A stretch of DNA of 64,000 nt, from positions 1 through 64,000 of the forward strand of contig NZ_LZMD01000074.1 in the NCBI RefSeq assembly GCF_001668575.1, read 5' to 3'. The position numbers and the translations under genes were made by a program. Source of the DNA: Mycobacterium sp. 1164985.4 (GTDB lineage Bacteria > Actinomycetota > Actinomycetes > Mycobacteriales > Mycobacteriaceae). The notes beneath the pieces were generated by a model that had not been told where the DNA came from, ran no database searches, and worked only from the letters and a program-made list of their open reading frames with translations. Positions 44,379 to 52,804 of the stretch are shown here, piece by piece; position 1 is the stretch's first letter; every line of letters begins with the position of its first letter.

Positions 44379-46316
44379 ATGCCCCCGCTCGGCGATGATC
44401 ATCGGGTGCACACAGCGTCCGGCACCACCTCGCTGCGTCCGGCCGTGGTGATCGCCGCGCTGGGCATCGTGTTTGGCGATATCGGAACCAGCCCGATCTA
44501 CACCATCCAGACTGTGTTCAACCCGCACGATCCGCATCCCGTCCCCGTCGCGCACAGTCACGTCTACGGCGTCGTCTCGCTGATCTTCTGGTCGGTGATG
44601 ATCATCGTCACGCTCACCTACGTCACGTTGGTGATGCGTGCCGACAACCGCGGCGAGGGCGGGATCATGGCGCTGATCACGCTGCTGCGCCGGTGGACCG
44701 GCCGGCACGGTCGACGGGTGACGGCCACGCTGGCCGCATTAGGGCTGTTCGGCGCCGCACTGTTCTTCGGCGACAGCATGATCACACCCGCGATCTCGGT
44801 GCTGTCGGCCGTCGAGGGCCTCAAGGTCATCGACCCGGGCCTCGGCGACTTCGTCGTCCCGATCACCGCGGTCATCATCGCCGCGCTGTTCTCGGTGCAG
44901 CGCCGCGGCACCGCGACGATCGGGCGCTTCTTCGGTCCGGTGATGATTCTGTGGTTCACCACCATCGGCGTATGCGGTGTGCGGGGCATTGCCGGGCATC
45001 CGCAGATCCTCAAGGCGTTGTCGCCCACTTACGCCCTGACGTTCATCACCGACCACTTCCACATCGGGTTCTTCGCGCTGGCCGCGATCGTGCTCGCGGT
45101 GACAGGAGCCGAGGCGCTGTACGCCGATATGGGTCATTTCGGCAGGCGTGCAATCACTTTCGGGTGGCTCGGCCTGGTACTGCCCGCATGCACGCTGAGT
45201 TACTTCGGCCAGGGCGCGCTGGTGCTCGGCGACGAGTCCACGGTCGCTGCGCCGTTCTTCCTGCTGGCACCGGAGTGGGGCCGGATCCCGTTGGTGCTGT
45301 TGGCCACCGCGGCGACCGTGATCGCCTCGCAGGCGGTGATCACCGGCGCGTTCTCGGTGACCGCACAGGCCGCCCGGCTCGGATATCTGCCGCGGCTGCG
45401 CATCGACCACACGTCGGCCTCGACCATCGGGCAGATCTACGTGCCGTGGATCAACGGCGCCCTGCTGCTGGGAGTGTTGATTCTCGTCTTCGCCTTTCGG
45501 AGTTCGGCCTCGCTGGCCTACGCGTTCGGAATGGCGGTGACGGGCACCATCACGATCACCACGACGCTGTTCTTCTACTACGCGCACACCCGGTGGCGGT
45601 GGCCGTTGTGGGCGGTGCTGCCCGGCGCGGGAGCGCTGCTGGTGGTCGACCTGATGTTCTTCGGCGCCAACCTGACCAAGCTGGTGCACGGGGCGTGGTT
45701 GCCGTTGACCATCGCAGTCGCGGCGTTCACGGTGATGACCACCTGGCAGCGCGGCCGCAGGCTCGTCACCGCCGCGCGTGAACGCGCCGAGGGGCCGTTG
45801 CGCGGCTTCGTCGACGGCCTGGCGCGGCGTGATCCGCCGCTGATCCGCATACCGGGCACGGCCGTGTTCCTGAACCGGAGCCGGCACACCGCGCCGCTGG
45901 CGATGCGAGCCAACGTCGACCACAACCACGTCCTCGCCGAGCACGTGCTGATCGTCTCCGTCGAGACCGAGACGGTGCCGCGCGTACCCGACGACGAGCG
46001 GATGGCGCACGACGACCTCGGCTACACCCAGGACGGGATCGTCCACGTGGTCGCCCGGTTCGGTTACATGGAACGACCGAACGTGCCGCGCGCTCTGGCC
46101 CTGCTGGATCCGGCAGACACCGAGGGCCCGATCGATCTCGAGGGCGCGTCCTACTTCCTGTCCAAGCTCGAGCTGTGTCCCGGCGACGCCCCGACCATGG
46201 CGCCATGGCGCAAACGGCTGTTCATCGCGACGTCGCACATCACCGCCGACGCAGCGGCACACTTCGGCCTACCCCTGGACCGCACCGTGATCGTCGGCTC
46301 GCGCATCCAGCTCTGA
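44379..46316 (+). CDS. kup: Kup-type potassium uptake protein
   Basis: 645 residues with twelve hydrophobic helices and the Kup/HAK signature near the N-terminus (GIVFGDIGTSPIYTIQTVF), then NRGEGGIMALI, characteristic of the family. A cytoplasmic C-terminal domain of about 170 residues ends it. It imports K+ with protons at low potassium. ATG 44379 and an in-frame GTG at 44406 are both possible; neither has a good ribosome site. No RNA switch could be recognised upstream. The N-terminal 20 residues before the first helix are unremarkable. Confidence 0.94.
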   Translation: MPPLGDDHRVHTASGTTSLRPAVVIAALGIVFGDIGTSPIYTIQTVFNPHDPHPVPVAHSHVYGVVSLIFWSVMIIVTLTYVTLVMRADNRGEGGIMALITLLRRWTGRHGRRVTATLAALGLFGAALFFGDSMITPAISVLSAVEGLKVIDPGLGDFVVPITAVIIAALFSVQRRGTATIGRFFGPVMILWFTTIGVCGVRGIAGHPQILKALSPTYALTFITDHFHIGFFALAAIVLAVTGAEALYADMGHFGRRAITFGWLGLVLPACTLSYFGQGALVLGDESTVAAPFFLLAPEWGRIPLVLLATAATVIASQAVITGAFSVTAQAARLGYLPRLRIDHTSASTIGQIYVPWINGALLLGVLILVFAFRSSASLAYAFGMAVTGTITITTTLFFYYAHTRWRWPLWAVLPGAGALLVVDLMFFGANLTKLVHGAWLPLTIAVAAFTVMTTWQRGRRLVTAARERAEGPLRGFVDGLARRDPPLIRIPGTAVFLNRSRHTAPLAMRANVDHNHVLAEHVLIVSVETETVPRVPDDERMAHDDLGYTQDGIVHVVARFGYMERPNVPRALALLDPADTEGPIDLEGASYFLSKLELCPGDAPTMAPWRKRLFIATSHITADAAAHFGLPLDRTVIVGSRIQL

Positions 46317-46321
46317 CAAGG

Positions 46322-47188
46322 TCAGGCCAAGCCGAGCGACGCCAGGAGGTCGGCCGTGCGCCACCAGACGAGCACCGCGAAGAGCACGAGCGCTGCGGCG
46401 CTGGCCCCGGCCTGCACCAGGTCGCGCGAGCCGCGCGGCGCGTACACGTAGGCCGTGGCGATCGCCGCGCCGGTGACCAGTCCCCCGATATGGCCCTGCC
46501 AGCTGATGTTCTGCGAGCTCACCAGCGGAATGATGAACGTAAACGCCAGGTTGATCACGATGATCGCGACCACCCACCGCACGTCCATGCGCAACCGCTT
46601 GCCGACGACGAAGATCGCGCCGAACAAGCCGAACACCGCACCGGAGGCTCCCGCGGTCTGCGCGACCGGCGACGACAGCAGATAGACCAGTACGGATCCG
46701 CCCAGCGCGCTAAGCACGTACAGGCCGGAGAACCGCAGCCGGCCCAGCGCCGCCTCCAGCGGCGGCCCGACCACATAGAGCGCCCACATGTTGAACAGGA
46801 TGTGCGCCGGCCCGTAGTGCAGGAACGCCGACGTCAGCAGGCGGTAGAACTCGCCGTCGGCGACGGCGTAGGACTGCAGCACGAGCTCGCGCTGCAGCCC
46901 GGGCACCGCCATCTGCAGCGCGAACATCACCACGTTCGCGGCGATCAGCACGTAGGTGACCATCGGCTTGTCCGACGGCATCCCACCGAACTGGGTACGC
47001 ACCGGGCGGACCTGTTGAGCGCCGGCATTCACGCATTCCACGCACTGGTGTCCGACCGCCGCGTCGCGCATGCACTCCGCGCAGATGTAGCGGTTGCAGC
47101 GTGCGCAGCGAACGTAGGTGACCCGGTCGGGGTGCCGGTAGCACGTCGGCGTCACCGGTGGAGTCGAACCGGGAAGGGGTCCGGTCAC
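46322..47188 (-). CDS. Rhomboid intramembrane serine protease with N-terminal B-box zinc finger
   Basis: 288 residues, same architecture as Rv0110. A B-box-like zinc finger lies at about 16-53 (CYRHPDRVTYVRCARC, ICAECM, HQCVEC). The rhomboid core of six to seven helices follows: the helix 2 His and Asn in HYGPAHILFNMW, the nucleophile Ser in GASGAVFG and the catalytic His in GHIGG. It cleaves transmembrane substrates inside the membrane. The ATG overlaps the stop of the VOC gene (ATGA), so both are translated together. It is convergent with kup, 5 bp apart. Confidence 0.95.
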   Translation of the reverse strand: MTGPLPGSTPPVTPTCYRHPDRVTYVRCARCNRYICAECMRDAAVGHQCVECVNAGAQQVRPVRTQFGGMPSDKPMVTYVLIAANVVMFALQMAVPGLQRELVLQSYAVADGEFYRLLTSAFLHYGPAHILFNMWALYVVGPPLEAALGRLRFSGLYVLSALGGSVLVYLLSSPVAQTAGASGAVFGLFGAIFVVGKRLRMDVRWVVAIIVINLAFTFIIPLVSSQNISWQGHIGGLVTGAAIATAYVYAPRGSRDLVQAGASAAALVLFAVLVWWRTADLLASLGLA

Positions 47189-47592
47189 AGCGTTCCGAAC
47201 AATTCGATCCAGTTGCCGTCCGGATCGGCGACGAACATCCAGCCCATCCCCGGCACCGGCGCGAACTCGGTCAGCGGTTCGACGACGTCGTATTCCGACG
47301 CGGCGAACGCTTCGGCGACGCCGCGCAGGTTCTTCACGCCGACGGTGAAGTAGCGGATGCCCGCCTGCGCCCTGCCACCTCCGGCCGCCGCGGGTGTCGG
47401 CGGCGGCGTCTCGTAGGTGACGAGTTTGACCACGCTGCCGCCCAGCGAGTACCGCCGCTGCGAACCGCCGGAGAACTCGATCTCGCCCTGAGGTTCGAGT
47501 TCGAGAAATCCTTCGTAAAAGGCGACCATCTCGTCGCGATTCGTGGTGACGAGCCCGACTTCGACGCCGGGGCTCAGCAGGTCTAACTTCAC
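47185..47592 (-). CDS. VOC (glyoxalase/bleomycin-resistance) superfamily protein
   Basis: 135 residues from GTG 47592, chosen because AAGGTGG lies 5 nt upstream. Two beta-alpha-beta-beta-beta modules with EVGLVTTNRDEMVAFYEGFL at the start and GWMFVADPDGNWIEL at the end, typical of the vicinal-oxygen-chelate fold. Glu in the last strand is a usual metal ligand. It could be a dioxygenase, glyoxalase or binding protein; nothing decides which. Its stop overlaps the rhomboid start, an unusual pairing. Confidence 0.88.
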   Translation of the reverse strand: MKLDLLSPGVEVGLVTTNRDEMVAFYEGFLELEPQGEIEFSGGSQRRYSLGGSVVKLVTYETPPPTPAAAGGGRAQAGIRYFTVGVKNLRGVAEAFAASEYDVVEPLTEFAPVPGMGWMFVADPDGNWIELFGTL

Positions 47593-47886
47593 AGCAACCA
47601 CCTTAGATTCATGGTCGGAGCTCGTTGCGGCGGATAACAATTCGGTCACCATGCACATCACGATCAATTAAAGATCGCCAGCTGATTCTGAGAGATCTCG
47701 AAGTTTCTGGTTGCCCGCTTATCGAATTCGACCGAAATTGCGGTGCAGATCACGCCTCTGTCGTGTAACGCCTGCGTGAGGTTCGTTTCCTCGTTTCGCG
47801 GGAGCGTTTGCACGTGTTTGCCATGGGTACCTTGGTTTTCGGGGACGGGGGAATCAGCGACAAACGCAATGAAGGAAACAAAGAAT

Positions 47887-48285
47887 ATGAAATTCCGTGG
47901 TATCGCCGCGAGCCGGCAGATCGCCGGCGCCTGTGCGGCCAGCCTGCTCGGCGGCCTGGCCGCAGCTACCATCGCCGCGCCGTCGGCGATGGCCGCACCG
48001 GACTGCAGCGCAAGCGCGGTGTCCGGCACCGTCAGCTCCGTGACGGGTGCGGCCCGTACGTACCTGGACAGCCATCCGGGTGCCAATCAGGCCGTGACCA
48101 CCGCGTTCGGTCAGCCGCGCAACGAGGCCTCGGCCACCCTGCGCGGGTACTTCAACGCAAACCCGCAGGAGTACTACGACCTGCGCGGCATCCTGTCGCC
48201 GATCGGCGACGTGCAGCGCACCTGCAATGTCAAGGCGCTCTCGCCGGAGCTGGCATCGGCCTACGACGAGTTCATGGCCGGCTAA
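47887..48285 (+). CDS. Secreted haem-binding (hemophore-like) protein, Rv0203-like
   Basis: 132 residues from ATG 47887 with GAAGGAA upstream; other ATGs further 5' give no usual signal. A cleavable signal peptide ends near AMA-AP. The mature part is a helical domain with two Cys (near the start APDCSAS and near the end RTCNVKAL), and a TYLDSHPGANQAVTTAF segment like the mycobacterial hemophore family. Rv0203 binds haem and passes it to MmpL transporters, but no mmpL gene is near here. A clear rho-independent terminator follows 22 bp after the stop. Confidence 0.85.
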   Translation: MKFRGIAASRQIAGACAASLLGGLAAATIAAPSAMAAPDCSASAVSGTVSSVTGAARTYLDSHPGANQAVTTAFGQPRNEASATLRGYFNANPQEYYDLRGILSPIGDVQRTCNVKALSPELASAYDEFMAG

Positions 48286-48307
48286 TCCGGTCGACCCGAT
48301 GACCAGG

Positions 48308-48346
48308 CCCGTCGCCGCAGCTCCGCGCTGCGGCGACGGGTTTTTT
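48308..48346 (+). terminator. Rho-independent terminator after the hemophore-like gene
   Basis: CCCGTCGCCGCAG (48308-48320) pairs perfectly with CTGCGGCGACGGG (48328-48340) across a 7-nt loop, followed at once by six T. This is the most textbook intrinsic terminator in the window. Confidence 0.95.
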
Positions 48347-48382
48347 CCATGCCAGGCCCGCCTTCCGTTTAGACTGGCTCGC

Positions 48383-48853
48383 ATGACTTTGCCGCGACTC
48401 GCCGCCGCTGCCGCGACGGCACTCCTCGCCCTCGGCGGGCTGGGTGTCGCGCACGCCCAACCGGACGAACCGCACCACACCGATACGACGGCGCCGGGTC
48501 CGCCCGCCGCGCCGGGGCCGCCGCCCGCCGCACCCCTGACCGCGATCGACAAGGACGGCACCTACCAGGTCGGCACCGAGATCCTGCCGGGGACCTACGC
48601 GTCGGCGGGTCCCATCGACGGCAGCGCCTGCTACTGGAAGCGCGTCAACAACGATCAGGTTCCCGACAACGCGCTCACCAAGAAGCCGCAGGTGGTTCGC
48701 ATCGAGGCCACCGACACCGCGTTCACCACCAGGGATTGCCAGCCGTGGCAGCAGACCAACGCCGCGCCGCCGCCTGAGAGCTCGCCCACCGATCTGCTCG
48801 GCCAACTCGGCTCGTTCATCGGCAAGGGAATCCTCAGCGGCGGCCCCCGCTAG
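48383..48853 (+). CDS. Secreted protein with Pro-rich linker
   Basis: 156 residues from ATG 48383. A signal peptide (MTLPRLAAAAATALLALGGLGV, cleavage near AHA-QP), then a Pro-rich stretch of about 25 residues, and a folded domain with two Cys (SACYWKRV and TRDCQPW) in a beta arrangement GTYQVGTEILPGTYASAGP. This domain type is common among mycobacterial secreted proteins of unknown function. It lies 37 bp after the terminator, so it must have its own promoter. Confidence 0.8.
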   Translation: MTLPRLAAAAATALLALGGLGVAHAQPDEPHHTDTTAPGPPAAPGPPPAAPLTAIDKDGTYQVGTEILPGTYASAGPIDGSACYWKRVNNDQVPDNALTKKPQVVRIEATDTAFTTRDCQPWQQTNAAPPPESSPTDLLGQLGSFIGKGILSGGPR

Positions 48854-48862
48854 CCTGGCGGA

Positions 48863-49345
48863 GTGGTCGACCTCCACCCCGACATCGCCGCACTGCGCCC
48901 ACTGCTGGGCGTCTGGTCCGGACGTGGCTCCGGCGAGTATCCGACGATCGAACCATTCGGTTACAGCGAGCAGATCGCGTTCGACCACGTGGGCAAGCCA
49001 TTTCTGACGTACCGGCAGAAGACCACCGCCGACGACGGCCGCCCGCTGCACGGTGAGACGGGTTACCTGCGGGTGCCGTCGCCGGGGCGCGCCGAATGGG
49101 TGCTCGCCCATCCGAACGGGATCACCGAGATCGAGGAGGGCACCCTTGTGGTCGACGGCGCGGTCATCGAGCTCGAACTAACCGCGACCTCGATCGGCCT
49201 CACTGCTACCGCGAAAAACGTTGCCGCGTTGGGTCGTTCGGTCCGGGTCGACGGCGACGAGTTGGTCTACTCGTTGCGGATGGCGGCGATGGGCCAACCG
49301 CTGCAACACCATCTTGGTGCGACCCTGCACAGGACGGCCGAATGA
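48863..49345 (+). CDS. Nitrobindin-type haem protein (peroxynitrite isomerase-like)
   Basis: 160 residues from GTG 48863, a lipocalin-like ten-strand barrel. The family motif GVWSGRGSGEYPTIEPF lies near the start, and the haem-ligand His is in the C-terminal QHHLGATLHR. Nitrobindins bind ferric haem and convert peroxynitrite to nitrate. The size fits Rv2717c-type proteins. It is 9 bp after the secreted-protein gene, and its stop overlaps the ATG of the following hydrolase gene. Confidence 0.88.
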   Translation: MVDLHPDIAALRPLLGVWSGRGSGEYPTIEPFGYSEQIAFDHVGKPFLTYRQKTTADDGRPLHGETGYLRVPSPGRAEWVLAHPNGITEIEEGTLVVDGAVIELELTATSIGLTATAKNVAALGRSVRVDGDELVYSLRMAAMGQPLQHHLGATLHRTAE

Positions 49346-50580
49346 CGGCGTCGGACGGCAGGATCGAGGTACCCGCCGACCTCGACGCCGTGACCGCGGT
49401 CGGCGATGAGGACCACTCCGAGGTCGACCCTGTGGCGATCGAGCGCATCTGGCAGGCCGCGCGCCACTGGTACCGCGCCGGTATGCACCCGGCGATCCAG
49501 GTCTGCCTGCGCCGCAATGGCAAGGTCGTGCTCAACCGGGCGATCGGGCACGGTTGGGGTAACGGTCCCTCGGATCCGCCGGACGCGGAGAAAGTTCCGG
49601 TCACCACCGAGACCCCGTTCTGCGCGTACTCGGCTGCCAAGGCGATCACGTCGACGGTGGTGCACATGCTCGTCGAGCGGGGCTGCTTCTCGCTGGACGA
49701 CCGCGTATGCGAGTACCTGCCGAGCTACACCAGCCACGGTAAGCACCGCACCACGATCCGGCACGTGATGACCCACAGCGCGGGCATCCCGATCCACACC
49801 GGCCCACGGCCGGACCTGCGCCGTATGGATGACAGCGAGTACACCCGCGAAAAGCTCGGTGAGCTCAAACCGCTCTACCGGCCGGGGCTCGTGCACATCT
49901 ACCACGGGCTGACGTGGGGGCCGCTGATCCGCGAGATCGTCGGCGCCGCGGCCGGACGCAACATCCGCGACATCCTGGCCTCCGAGATCCTCGAACCGCT
50001 GGGTTTCCGGTGGACGAATTACGGCGTTGCCGCGCAGGATGTTCCGTTGGTTGCGCCCAGCCATGCGACCGGCAAGGAGCTGCCGCAGCCGGCCGCGACG
50101 GTGTTCCGGCTGGCGGTCGGCGGGTCGCTGTACAAGATCATCCCGTTCTCCAACAGTCCTCAGTACCTCACCAGCGTGCTGCCGTCGTCGAACACCGTCT
50201 CGACCGCGTTCGAACTGTCGCGGTTCGCCGAATTGCTCAGGCGCGGTGGTGAACTCGACGGTATACGGATCATGACACCGGAGACGCTGAGAGCCGCCAC
50301 CGCGGAGTGCCGGCGACTGCGACCCGACGTCGCGGTCGGCCTGGCGCCGCTTCGCTGGGGCACCGGTTTCATGCTCGGCTCGAAACGGTTCGGCCCGTTC
50401 GGCCGCAGCGCCCCGGCCGCGTTCGGGCACACGGGTCTGACCAACATCGCGGTGTGGGCCGATCCGCAGCGCCGGCTCGCCGCGGGCGTGATCAGCAGCG
50501 GCAAGCCGGGCCCGCACCGCGAGTCCAACCGCTACCCGGCGTTGTTGGACGCGATCGCCGCGGAGCTGCCGCGAGACTGA
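49342..50580 (+). CDS. Beta-lactamase-fold serine hydrolase (EstB/LipE-like)
   Basis: 412 residues from ATG 49342, overlapping the nitrobindin stop (ATGA). The class C beta-lactamase/esterase motif YSAAK (SxxK type) provides the nucleophile Ser, and Tyr in the IYHGLTWG segment is the expected second catalytic residue. FGHTGLTNI represents the third motif. There is no signal peptide, so the enzyme is cytoplasmic, and an esterase role is more likely than penicillin binding. The coupling with a haem protein is unusual. Confidence 0.9.
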   Translation: MTASDGRIEVPADLDAVTAVGDEDHSEVDPVAIERIWQAARHWYRAGMHPAIQVCLRRNGKVVLNRAIGHGWGNGPSDPPDAEKVPVTTETPFCAYSAAKAITSTVVHMLVERGCFSLDDRVCEYLPSYTSHGKHRTTIRHVMTHSAGIPIHTGPRPDLRRMDDSEYTREKLGELKPLYRPGLVHIYHGLTWGPLIREIVGAAAGRNIRDILASEILEPLGFRWTNYGVAAQDVPLVAPSHATGKELPQPAATVFRLAVGGSLYKIIPFSNSPQYLTSVLPSSNTVSTAFELSRFAELLRRGGELDGIRIMTPETLRAATAECRRLRPDVAVGLAPLRWGTGFMLGSKRFGPFGRSAPAAFGHTGLTNIAVWADPQRRLAAGVISSGKPGPHRESNRYPALLDAIAAELPRD

Positions 50581-50585
50581 GCTTG

Positions 50586-50614
50586 TGCGCGACAAGGCTG
50601 CGGAATCTCGCGCA
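50586..50614 (+). terminator. Hairpin between convergent hydrolase and oxidoreductase genes
   Basis: TGCGCGA (50586-50592) and TCGCGCA (50608-50614) form a perfect 7-bp stem. It shares its core with the glgX hairpin at 11367-11400. It starts 6 bp after one stop and ends 6 bp before the other, so it probably terminates both transcripts. Confidence 0.5.
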
Positions 50615-50619
50615 TATCT

Positions 50620-51756
50620 TCAGTTTCGCGGAGTCGACTCCGGGCGCACACCGCGGTAGAAGCCGCGCCAGACGATCCACGGCATCAGCACGCGATCGAT
50701 GGACCACCCCGGGAACCGGAACGCCTGACCCTTCGGGGTGAACACCTCGAGCCCGTCGGCCTGCGGTCCGAGCACCGAACCCCAGCGCCGGGTCGCCGGC
50801 CGGAAGGCCCGCAGCGGCTTGCCGGCGAAGTGGGCGCGGATGTTGTGGGCGAGCAGACCGTCGGCGCGGTTGCGGGCCGAACTCCGCAGCGGGTCGGTCG
50901 CCGCGACGTCGCCGATGGCGAACACACCTGGTGCCCCTGGCACACGAAGCTCGGCGGTGACCCGCACGAAACCGTTCTCGTCGAGCAACTCGGCGGGAAG
51001 CCACCCGGTATTGGGTGTGACGCGGCCGATGGCCCACAGCACGGCGTCGGCGGTCGCCGCCGGTTGTCCGGTGCTCCACTGCACCGGCGCGTCGGTGATC
51101 GCATCGCATGCGAAGCCGTCCGGCAGCACCGCGCGGTGACCGGCGTGCAGTCCGACGCCCAGGTCGGTCAGTTGCGTGCCGATCCGCTGCCACACCCCCG
51201 GGTGATGGCCTGCGAGGGCGCGGTCCCCCGGAAAGTACAGGTCGACGCGTTTTTCGGGCCATGTCTTCGCCAGGTTGGCGGCGCTGCTGACGGCCGCCGC
51301 GCCCCCGCCGACGACGATCACCGAACGGGCGGACGCCAGCCGCTGGTGTGCGGCATCGAGGTCGTGCGTGATCTCCTCGGCGGTCTGCAGATGCGGACGA
51401 CGCCAGAAGCCGTTCGTGACGCCGGTCGAGATCACCAGCGCGTCATAGGGCTCGACGACATCACCGTCGGCGGTGCGAATCATCACCTTGCGGGCCGTCG
51501 GGTCCAAGCCGGTCAGGACGCCGTGCACGGTGCGAACGCGGTCGAGTCCGTTGAAGCGGTGGAACGGAATCCAGTTGTAGCGGGCCCAATCCTGCGGCCT
51601 GCTGATGCGCATGCCGAGTTCCTGGCCGCTCAATAGCCCCGGTTTGGCGGAGATTCCGACGACGTCGGCGTGCCGCGCGAGCTTGACCGCGGTCAGCACA
51701 CCGCTGTCACCGAGCCCCGCGATGACCACCCGCGGGCGACTCCTGCCGTGTCGCAT
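50620..51756 (-). CDS. FAD-dependent pyridine-nucleotide oxidoreductase
   Basis: 378 residues. An N-terminal FAD dinucleotide motif (VVIAGLGDSG), an NAD(P) motif in the middle (VIVVGGGAAAV), and the FAD contact GVFAIGDVAATDP near residue 275 mark a two-dinucleotide-binding flavoprotein of the NDH-2/AIF class. The redox disulphide of glutathione-reductase members is absent. It may pass electrons to a quinone or a small redox partner. Coded downstream of the tocopherol-cyclase-like gene on the same strand, 9 bp apart. Confidence 0.9.
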   Translation of the reverse strand: MRHGRSRPRVVIAGLGDSGVLTAVKLARHADVVGISAKPGLLSGQELGMRISRPQDWARYNWIPFHRFNGLDRVRTVHGVLTGLDPTARKVMIRTADGDVVEPYDALVISTGVTNGFWRRPHLQTAEEITHDLDAAHQRLASARSVIVVGGGAAAVSSAANLAKTWPEKRVDLYFPGDRALAGHHPGVWQRIGTQLTDLGVGLHAGHRAVLPDGFACDAITDAPVQWSTGQPAATADAVLWAIGRVTPNTGWLPAELLDENGFVRVTAELRVPGAPGVFAIGDVAATDPLRSSARNRADGLLAHNIRAHFAGKPLRAFRPATRRWGSVLGPQADGLEVFTPKGQAFRFPGWSIDRVLMPWIVWRGFYRGVRPESTPRN

Positions 51757-51765
51757 GCGGCCACC

Positions 51766-52767
51766 CTAGCCACCGGGCAGGCTGCCGACCTCCAAACCCG
51801 CCAGCTCGGACTCGCCGTCGAACACCACCCGGCCGAAATCCTTGATCACGCACCGCAACCGGCCGCCGAGGTGCTCGAAGTCGGTGTCGACGTTGCGCCG
51901 CTCGGCGGGGAGCGGAACCGGGAGCATGTGCGGATCGAGATGTGTTCCGTCACCGTACAGTTCGACCTCGTACCGAAGTGAGGTCGCGCGCATGCTCCAC
52001 GTCCCGTCGCCGACGTCGGAGCGCACCCAGGCGGTCGGCGGGGTCATGCGGAGCACCTTGTTCTGAAGCCGGACCACGATGCCGCCGACATCCTGTTTGA
52101 GCGGCCCAAGCGCCAGCAGTCCACCGGAGAACGCGACCGAGACGTCGGCGCCACCGAAATCGTGCGCCTGACCCCACCACCACCGCTGTGGGAACCCCGC
52201 GCCCCAGTTGCGTTCGGTGTAGAGCTTGGCGCCGTCGAACTCCCACCGGTCATCATCGAATTCCACGGTGCCGGCGGCGGATCCGCCGAGCCGGTACGGA
52301 TGCCAGTACTGGTTGAGGAATGGTACGACCGATGCGAGCCCGCCACCGGCCAGCGCCTTGGGCCACCGGACCGGATCGTCGAACTTCATGTCGACGCGCA
52401 CGCCGGGAAGGTCCACGAGCAACCGGTCGTATGTCGCATGGAACCGGCCGTCGTCGGCGTCGAGCCGGAACGGGTCCGCGCCCGCGCTCGCGCCGTCCAG
52501 CGCCGCGCTGTACACACGGTCGCCCGGATGCAGCGCGACCGCCGTCGTCGCCCAGTCGCCGTCGGGATGCTTGTTGACGCTGAACAACGCCACCACTACG
52601 CGACCCGTCGCCGCATCGGTCAGCCGCCAGAACCAACCCTCCATCTCGGTGCCGTGCGAGGTCAGGGGATCGCTGAACGGCAGATCGGCCCCGGTGCGGC
52701 GATACAGGCTGGCGAACGGGCCCGCGATGAGCCTCGTCGCGTCCCTGGTGGTGTCGAGAGCGGTCAT
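51766..52767 (-). CDS. Tocopherol-cyclase-like protein
   Basis: About 333 residues from ATG 52767; a TTG at 52800 is an alternative. The family pattern of plant tocopherol cyclases is present: GWFWRLTD near the start, the WEFDGAKLYTERNWG segment and AGFPQRWWWGQAHDF in the middle, then beta-rich repeats. Bacterial members are of unknown activity and mycobacteria are not known to make tocopherol, so it may act on menaquinone-like or other prenyl lipids. It is 37 bp after the glutaminyl cyclase gene (5 bp if the TTG is used), likely in one transcript. Confidence 0.85.
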   Translation of the reverse strand: MTALDTTRDATRLIAGPFASLYRRTGADLPFSDPLTSHGTEMEGWFWRLTDAATGRVVVALFSVNKHPDGDWATTAVALHPGDRVYSAALDGASAGADPFRLDADDGRFHATYDRLLVDLPGVRVDMKFDDPVRWPKALAGGGLASVVPFLNQYWHPYRLGGSAAGTVEFDDDRWEFDGAKLYTERNWGAGFPQRWWWGQAHDFGGADVSVAFSGGLLALGPLKQDVGGIVVRLQNKVLRMTPPTAWVRSDVGDGTWSMRATSLRYEVELYGDGTHLDPHMLPVPLPAERRNVDTDFEHLGGRLRCVIKDFGRVVFDGESELAGLEVGSLPGG

Positions 52768-52804
52768 GACCGCTGCTTTGACGGTTCGGCCGGTCGGCAA
52801 ACCC

